Positions 59,029-64,000 of a DNA stretch of 64,000 nucleotides are shown here, piece after piece (within the stretch, counting starts at the first letter, position 1; each line of letters opens with the position of its first letter). The notes below the pieces were generated by a model. That model was not told the DNA's origin. It saw nothing but the letters and a program-made list of their open reading frames with translations, and did no database searches. Both the position numbers and the translations under genes were made by a program. This stretch comes from Hymenobacter convexus. Its GTDB lineage: Bacteria; Bacteroidota; Bacteroidia; Cytophagales; Hymenobacteraceae. The DNA lies in assembly GCF_030580955.1 (NCBI RefSeq), contig NZ_JAUQON010000010.1, positions 62,001 through 126,000 on the forward strand, given 5' to 3'.

Positions 59029-60762
59029 ATGGCCGAAATCATAAAAATGCCCAAAATGAGCGACACGATGACCGAAGGGACCATCGCGGCCTGGCTCAAG
59101 AAAGTGGGTGATAAAGTTAAATCCGGGGACATCCTGGCCGAAGTCGAAACCGATAAAGCCACCATGGAGCTGGAAAATTACGAAGACGGCACCCTGCTCT
59201 ACATCGGGCCGAAAGAGAAAGATTCCGTGCCGGTTGACGGCATTCTGGCCATTGTGGGCAAAGAAGGTGAAGACATTTCGGGCCTGCTGAACGGCCAGAG
59301 CGGCGGCGCTGCTCCGGCTGCTGCGGCACCTGCGGCCCCCGCCGCTGAAGCGCCCAAAGCTCCGGAAGCTGCTCCGGCTCCCGCACCAGCCCCGGCTCCG
59401 GCGCCCGCCGCTGCAGCCGCTCCTACCGCCCCGGCCGCGCCCGCCAATGGCAAGAAAGCCACCGTGGTGCGCATGCCCAAAATGAGCGACACGATGACCG
59501 AGGGCACCATTGCCGCCTGGTTGAAAAACGTGGGCGACAAAGTGAAATCGGGCGACGTGCTGGCCGAAGTCGAAACCGACAAAGCCACCATGGAGCTGGA
59601 AAACTACGAAGACGGTACCCTACTCTACACTGGCCCTAAAGCCGGTGAAGCCGTGGCCGTTGACGGCATCCTGGCCATTATCGGCGAAGAAGGCGCCGAC
59701 ATTCAGGCCCTGCTCGGCGGTGGCTCAGCCCCTGCTGCTGCGCCCGCTGCCGCTCCTTCCGAAGCCGTTGCACCTGCCCCAGCCGCCGCTGAAGCTCCTG
59801 CTGCTGCGCCGGCCCAACCGGCTGCCTCGGCCAGCAACGGCCGCATTCTGGCCTCACCGCTGGCCAAAAGCATTGCCAAGGAAAAAGGCATTAACCTTTC
59901 GCAGGTGGTAGGCAGCGGCGACAACGGCCGCATTGTGCAGCGCGACGTGGAGAATTTCCAACCCGGCGCTGCCGCGGCACCCGCTGCTGCTCCGGCTCCG
60001 CAGGCTGCTCCGGCCGCTGCGCCCCAGGCTGCTGCTTCGGTTCCCGCAGCCGCCCCGGCCGCCAGCGCCCCTGCTTCGACCGATACGTATACCGACACGC
60101 CGGTGTCGCAGATGCGCAAGGTGATTGCCAAGCGCCTCTCGGAGAGTCTGTTCACGGCACCGCATTTCTATCTCACGATGGAAATCAACATGGACAAGGC
60201 CATGGAAGCCCGCGTGAAGCTCAACGAGCTGTCGCCGGTGAAGCTGAGCTTCAACGACTTGGTGCTGAAGTCGGCGGCTATCGCCCTGCGCTCGCACCCG
60301 GCCGTGAACTCCTCGTGGCTCGGCGACCGAATTCGTCAGAACAAGGTCATCAACATCGGCGTGGCCGTGGCTGTGGACGAAGGTCTGCTCGTGCCCGTGA
60401 TTCGCAACGCCGACCAGAAAGGCCTTGCTACCATCGCCAACGAGGTGAAGGAGCTGGCCGGCAAAGCCAAATCCAAGAAGCTGCAGCCGGCCGAGTGGGA
60501 GGGTAGCACCTTCACCATCTCGAACCTGGGCATGTTCGGCATCGACGAATTCACCGCCATCATCAACCCGCCGGATGCCTGCATCCTGGCCGTGGGCGGC
60601 ATCAAGCAAACCGCCATCGTGAAGGACGGCGCGCTGGCCATCGGCAACATCATGAAGGTGACGCTGAGCTGCGACCACCGCGTGGTGGACGGCGCCACCG
60701 GCGCGGCTTTCCTGCAGACGCTGAAGAGCCTGCTGGAAGACCCCATGCGTTTGATGATTTGA
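59029..60762 (+). CDS. pdhC: Dihydrolipoamide acetyltransferase, E2 of pyruvate dehydrogenase
   Basis: 577 residues. Two lipoyl domains with lipoyl lysines K43 and K185, each in VETDKATMELEN. Ala/Pro-rich swinging linkers follow. The E1/E3-binding domain is at about 272-308 (GRILASPLAKSIAKEKGINL). The catalytic domain starts at about 355, with H550 in CDHRVVDGATG. It transfers the acetyl group from E1 to CoA. The two lipoyl domains are almost identical also at DNA level. E1 and E3 genes are not adjacent. Confidence 0.92.
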   Translation: MAEIIKMPKMSDTMTEGTIAAWLKKVGDKVKSGDILAEVETDKATMELENYEDGTLLYIGPKEKDSVPVDGILAIVGKEGEDISGLLNGQSGGAAPAAAAPAAPAAEAPKAPEAAPAPAPAPAPAPAAAAAPTAPAAPANGKKATVVRMPKMSDTMTEGTIAAWLKNVGDKVKSGDVLAEVETDKATMELENYEDGTLLYTGPKAGEAVAVDGILAIIGEEGADIQALLGGGSAPAAAPAAAPSEAVAPAPAAAEAPAAAPAQPAASASNGRILASPLAKSIAKEKGINLSQVVGSGDNGRIVQRDVENFQPGAAAAPAAAPAPQAAPAAAPQAAASVPAAAPAASAPASTDTYTDTPVSQMRKVIAKRLSESLFTAPHFYLTMEINMDKAMEARVKLNELSPVKLSFNDLVLKSAAIALRSHPAVNSSWLGDRIRQNKVINIGVAVAVDEGLLVPVIRNADQKGLATIANEVKELAGKAKSKKLQPAEWEGSTFTISNLGMFGIDEFTAIINPPDACILAVGGIKQTAIVKDGALAIGNIMKVTLSCDHRVVDGATGAAFLQTLKSLLEDPMRLMI

Positions 60763-60780
60763 GGTAATTAACAACGCGTT

Positions 60781-60877
60781 GTCATCCTGAGCGTAGCGAA
60801 GGACCTTATCACGATTGGACGAAATCGTTCAAGAAGCTTGCTGCCGTGATAAGGTCCTTCGCTGCGCTCAGGATGAC
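60781..60877. repeat. REP-like inverted repeat R15 (TCCT/AGGA type)
   Basis: Arms 60781-60813 and 60845-60877, 32 of 33 bases matching, followed by CGTTTTTT. It therefore resembles a terminator for the E2 gene and belongs to the same subfamily as R1. Confidence 0.94.
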
Positions 60878-60897
60878 CGTTTTTTAACCAAACTGCA

Positions 60898-61437
60898 ATG
60901 ACCAGAATCCGCTCTACTACCGTCCTCGGCATCCGCCACAACGGCGAAATTGCCGTGGGCGCCGACGGCCAGGCCACCATGGACAAGCACGTGGCCAAAA
61001 ACAACGTGCGCAAAATCCGCAAGCTGCAGGATGGCAAGGTCGTAACCGGTTTCGCCGGCTCCACGGCCGATGCGTTTATGCTGCTTGACCGCTTCGACGA
61101 GAAGCTGACCAGCTACGGCGGCAACCTCAAGCGCGCCGCCATCGAGCTGGCGAAAGACTGGCGCAAAGACCAGTACCTGCGCAAGCTGGAAGCCATGATG
61201 GTTGTGGCCGACAAGGACGAATTGCTTATCCTGAGCGGCACCGGCGACGTATTGGAACCGGACTCTGACGTGGCCGCCATCGGCTCGGGTGCCATGTATG
61301 CCCAAGCCGCCGCTTTGGCTCTGAAGAAACACGCGCCGCATCTAACTGCCCGCGAAATGGTGGAGGAGGGCCTGCACATCGCGGCCGACATCTGCATTTA
61401 CACTAATCACAATTTGATGATTGAGTCGCCAGGCTAG
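60898..61437 (+). CDS. hslV: HslV, protease subunit of HslUV
   Basis: 179 residues. The mature N-terminal nucleophile is a threonine after a short propeptide (MTRIRS then TTVLGIRHNG). Family marks GADGQATMDKHVAK, RKLQDGKVVTGFAGS and AIGSGAMYAQAAA. It forms the proteolytic chamber driven by the HslU ATPase, whose gene is not in the window. R15 and R16 flank it. Confidence 0.93.
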   Translation: MTRIRSTTVLGIRHNGEIAVGADGQATMDKHVAKNNVRKIRKLQDGKVVTGFAGSTADAFMLLDRFDEKLTSYGGNLKRAAIELAKDWRKDQYLRKLEAMMVVADKDELLILSGTGDVLEPDSDVAAIGSGAMYAQAAALALKKHAPHLTAREMVEEGLHIAADICIYTNHNLMIESPG

Positions 61438-61459
61438 GCGGCCTTTGAACATCCAACTC

Positions 61460-61557
61460 GAACGTCATGCTGAGCGAAGTCGAAGCATCTCTACCGCAAG
61501 AGTAAATAATTTATGTAGCGCGGTAGAGATGCTTCGACTTCGCTCAGCATGACGTTC
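61460..61557. repeat. REP-like inverted repeat R16 (TGCT type, GAAGT loop)
   Basis: Perfect 38-base arms (61460-61497, 61520-61557). Both arms share the variant GAGCGAAGTCGAAGC. Between hslV and the deoxyhypusine-synthase-like gene. Confidence 0.96.
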
Positions 61558-61592
61558 AACTTGAACCCGATAACAACATAATCCCCCCAACC

Positions 61593-62564
61593 ATGCACAT
61601 CACCAACTTCATCCGCCACCACTTCCGCCACTTCAATGCTGCTGCTCTTGTGGATGCGGCCGATGGCTACAACAAGCACCTCGCCGATGGCGGCAAGATG
61701 ATGATAACTCTGGCCGGCGCCATGAGCACCGCCGAGCTGGGCATTCAGCTGGCCGAGCTGATTCGACAGGACAAGGTGCAGATTATCAGCTGCACCGGCG
61801 CCAACCTGGAAGAGGATATCTTCAACCTCGTGGCCCACGATTTCTACGAGCGGGTGCCGCACTACCGCGACCTCACCGCCGCCGACGAGCAGGCCCTGCT
61901 GGCCCGCCACATGAACCGCGTGACCGATACCTGCATCCCCGAGGAAGAGGCCATGCGCCGCCTGGAGCACTCGGTGCTGAAATTCTGGGAGAAGGCCGAC
62001 AAGGCCGGCGAAAGCTATTTCCCCCACGAGTTTTTCTACCAGATTCTGCTGAGCGGCGAACTGGAGCAGTACTACCAGATTGACCCCAAAAACTCCTGGA
62101 TGCTGGCCGCGGCCGAAAAAAATCTGCCCATCATCTGCCCCGGCTGGGAAGATTCCACGCTCGGCAACATCTACGCCGGCCACGTGATGACCGGCGACGT
62201 GAAGAACGTGCACACCATGCGCACCGGCATCCAGTACATGATGTACTTAGCCGACTGGTACACCCAAAACGCCACCGAAGAAAGCAAAGTGGGCTTCTTC
62301 CAGATTGGCGGCGGCATTGCCGGCGACTTCCCCATTTGCGTGGTGCCCATGCTGCACCAGGATTTGCAGCGCCACGAAGTGCCGCTGTGGGGCTACTTCT
62401 GCCAGATTTCGGACTCCACCACCAGCTACGGTAGCTACTCCGGCGCCGTGCCCAACGAGAAAATCACCTGGGGCAAGCTGGGCGAGAAAACCCCGAAGTA
62501 CATCATTGAATCGGACGCCACCATCGTGGCGCCGCTGGTGTTTGCCATCGTGCTGGGGCAGTAA
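61593..62564 (+). CDS. Deoxyhypusine synthase family protein without the catalytic lysine
   Basis: 323 residues with the family's NAD-binding layout: MITLAGAMSTAELGI, ISCTGANLEEDIFN, PGWEDSTLGNIY, and FFQIGGGIAGDFPICVVPML with TWGKLG downstream. In eukaryotic deoxyhypusine synthase the last motif reads GGGxxKHH, with the lysine carrying the aminobutyl group. Here the lysine position is glycine (G244). Bacteria also lack eIF5A. The enzyme may therefore act on a free polyamine or another acceptor; this is inference. Clear terminator downstream. Confidence 0.82.
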   Translation: MHITNFIRHHFRHFNAAALVDAADGYNKHLADGGKMMITLAGAMSTAELGIQLAELIRQDKVQIISCTGANLEEDIFNLVAHDFYERVPHYRDLTAADEQALLARHMNRVTDTCIPEEEAMRRLEHSVLKFWEKADKAGESYFPHEFFYQILLSGELEQYYQIDPKNSWMLAAAEKNLPIICPGWEDSTLGNIYAGHVMTGDVKNVHTMRTGIQYMMYLADWYTQNATEESKVGFFQIGGGIAGDFPICVVPMLHQDLQRHEVPLWGYFCQISDSTTSYGSYSGAVPNEKITWGKLGEKTPKYIIESDATIVAPLVFAIVLGQ

Positions 62565-62584
62565 TTGCTGCTTACATAGGGCGC

Positions 62585-62623
62585 AAAAAGAGCCTGCCGC
62601 TAATGAAGCGGCAGGCTCTTTTT
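62585..62623. terminator. Bidirectional rho-independent terminator
   Basis: Perfect 16-base arms (62585-62600 and 62608-62623) with outer A/T runs and a 7-base loop. It serves the deoxyhypusine-synthase-like gene and the convergent VOC gene. Confidence 0.9.
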
Positions 62624-62647
62624 ATTTTGCTGTGGCAATGCCATTGC

Positions 62648-63004
62648 CTACATATCAGCCAATATTTCGACCATGATTCCACCCGGTGCCCGTAGGTAAA
62701 ACGTCCAGGAGCCGTGGAATTTGCGGGGCGGGTCGATGGTGAAGCCGTCGGCGGTAAGGCGTTGGTACAACTCGTTCACCTGGTCCGGGCTTGCCTGAAC
62801 GAAGCCGATGTGGAAGTGCTCGGGGTAGCGGACTTCCGCGGCGCGGTCAAAATTGCTGAGCGTGAGTACCATGCCGGCCGCATCGCGCAGCACAACAAGG
62901 GCATCATTCGATTTCGTGACGGCTTGCAAACCGAAATACTTCTCGAAAAAAGCCTGGGTCTGGGGCACGTCGCTCACGGCCAGGTTGAGGTGATTAAGAA
63001 TCAT
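62648..63004 (-). CDS. VOC superfamily (glyoxalase-like) protein
   Basis: 118 residues, one betaalphabetabetabeta pair. MILNHLNLAVSDVPQTQAFF at the start and FYLRAPGGIMVEIL at the end hold the usual metal-ligand positions (H5, E near the C-terminus), plus FHIGFVQ in the middle. Members include glyoxalases, dioxygenases and resistance proteins; the substrate is not clear. It lies 27 bases after the PLP enzyme gene on the same strand and is probably in its operon. Confidence 0.8.
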   Translation of the reverse strand: MILNHLNLAVSDVPQTQAFFEKYFGLQAVTKSNDALVVLRDAAGMVLTLSNFDRAAEVRYPEHFHIGFVQASPDQVNELYQRLTADGFTIDPPRKFHGSWTFYLRAPGGIMVEILADM

Positions 63005-63031
63005 GGCCGGTTGGCTTGCCACAGTTCGGGT

Positions 63032-64000
63032 TTACGCCAGTTCCAATTCCCGCGCCTTTACCATTCCCACGGCTTCAAAGGCCTGCTCCAGGTCCAGCAT
63101 CAAATCCTGCGGGTCTTCGACGCCGATGCTGAGGCGAATCATTTGGGCGGTGATGCCCATTTCGGCCTGCTCGGGTACCGCGATGTCGGAGTGCGTCATG
63201 GTGGCGGGGTGTTCGGCGAGGCTTTCGGTGCCGCCGAGGCTCACGGCCAACTTGATGAGGCGCAAGGCGTTGAGGAAGCGGAAAGCTTCGGGCTCGCCGC
63301 CTTTGATGTCGAACGAAATCATGGAGCCGGGCGAGAGGCAGTGGCGGCGGTAGATGTCCTGCTGGGCGGGGCAGTGCTCCAGGTGCGTGAGGTAGTAGGT
63401 GCGCTGCACCAGCGGGTGGGCGCGGAGCCAGTCGGCAATAATTTGGGCGCTCTGGGCGGCGCGCTCCATGCGCAGCTTCAGGGTTTCGAGCGAGCGCATG
63501 AGCATCCAGCCGGTGTTGGGGTCGCACATGGTGCCCATGAAGGTGCGCATGGCTTTGATTTCCTTCATAAGGGGCTTGCTGGCCAGGGCCGCGCCCGCGA
63601 TGAGGTCGGAATGCCCGCCCAGAAACTTGGTGGCCGAGTACAGCACCACGTCGGCCCCGTGCTTGAGCGGGTGCTGAAAAACGGGGCCGAGGAAAGTGTT
63701 ATCGACCACCAGGCGGATGGGGTGCTCCGGGGTGCCGTGCTGGCGGGCCAGGGCGGCGCAGGCTTCCAGGTCCACGAGGTGGTTGGTGGGGTTGGCGGGC
63801 GTTTCGACGAAAATCATGGCCAAACGGCCCTGCTCGATGCCGGCCACCTGGGCCGTAAGCTCCTCCGGGGTGGCGGTGGGGCGGAAGCCCACGGCCGTGA
63901 TGCCGAACTTGGGCAGCACGTTTTTGAGGAAGAAATCGGAGCCGCCGTACACCGGCTCGGAGTGCAGCACCACGTCGCCGGGCTTGAGCAACGCCAACAA
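63032..64000 (-). CDS. Cys/Met metabolism PLP-dependent enzyme, 5' end missing
   Basis: The frame is open to the window edge, so the N-terminal part (about 80 residues) is outside. The visible 322 residues include YGGSDFFLKNVLPKFGI, ETPANPTNHLVDL, DNTFLGPVFQHPL and the PLP lysine in YSATKFLGGHSD. This matches cystathionine gamma-synthase/lyase and methionine gamma-lyase. Sequence alone does not decide which; the SLGGTESLAEHPATMTHSDI stretch is common to the group. Confidence 0.85.
   Translation of the reverse strand: MLALLKPGDVVLHSEPVYGGSDFFLKNVLPKFGITAVGFRPTATPEELTAQVAGIEQGRLAMIFVETPANPTNHLVDLEACAALARQHGTPEHPIRLVVDNTFLGPVFQHPLKHGADVVLYSATKFLGGHSDLIAGAALASKPLMKEIKAMRTFMGTMCDPNTGWMLMRSLETLKLRMERAAQSAQIIADWLRAHPLVQRTYYLTHLEHCPAQQDIYRRHCLSPGSMISFDIKGGEPEAFRFLNALRLIKLAVSLGGTESLAEHPATMTHSDIAVPEQAEMGITAQMIRLSIGVEDPQDLMLDLEQAFEAVGMVKARELELA

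Noticed and set aside
4922..61557. R1-R16 as a CRISPR array or attachment sites
   Set aside because: Copies are kilobases apart, are inverted repeats, have no spacers of set length and no cas genes nearby.
1..64000. tRNA, rRNA, integrase or transposase genes
   Set aside because: Read through intergenic regions and protein frames; nothing fits these classes, so the REP mover must be elsewhere.

Overview
The window reads as chromosomal DNA of a high-GC Bacteroidota, most like Hymenobacter or a close relative in the Cytophagales. The reasons are: -7 boxes of the Bacteroidota type (TAnnTTTG) in front of many genes and few Shine-Dalgarno sites; a TonB-dependent receptor with a carboxypeptidase-regulatory-like domain; LytS/LytTR signalling pairs; an ECF sigma factor followed by an anti-sigma/outer-membrane barrel protein; and menaquinone genes. 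I count about 62 protein genes. The first and last run off the window. No rRNA, tRNA, CRISPR array, integrase or transposase was seen.

Layout. 1-17 kb is mixed housekeeping: hydrolase fragment, GT39 glycosyltransferase, 2H phosphoesterase, spore-photoproduct-lyase-like radical SAM protein, imidazolonepropionase (hutI), ECF sigma factor with its anti-sigma/barrel partner, PhzF protein, an AT-rich membrane gene, ruvC, a flippase-like protein overlapping a GT2 glycosyltransferase, and a cytochrome c. 17-29 kb holds an orphan DppC-type permease, an RsbU-like phosphatase and an exopolysaccharide/O-antigen region (ligase, Wzz-like, Wzx-like, GT4, polysaccharide deacetylase, GT2), then tatD.

29-50 kb is a signalling and envelope region. 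It contains a four-gene operon of two tandem modules, each a PAS-only protein plus a small CZB-like protein without zinc ligands; a TonB receptor; a PAS histidine kinase; three tandem paralogous outer-membrane proteins; two LytS/LytTR systems, one embedded in an operon with three membrane proteins including an ABA4-like one; and a TlpA-like protein. 50-58 kb carries most of the menaquinone pathway (menE, menB, menD, menF and a hotdog thioesterase overlapping menF); menC, menH and menA are not here. 58-64 kb has a histidine phosphatase, pyruvate dehydrogenase E2, HslV, a deoxyhypusine-synthase-like protein, a VOC protein and a Cys/Met-metabolism PLP enzyme.

The most striking global feature is a set of sixteen REP-like inverted repeats (R1-R16) lying between genes. 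Arms within one copy are nearly identical, while sequence differs between copies. Each arm also contains a small palindrome whose two sides covary between subfamilies. The most promising undescribed system is the PAS plus zinc-less CZB-like module pair.
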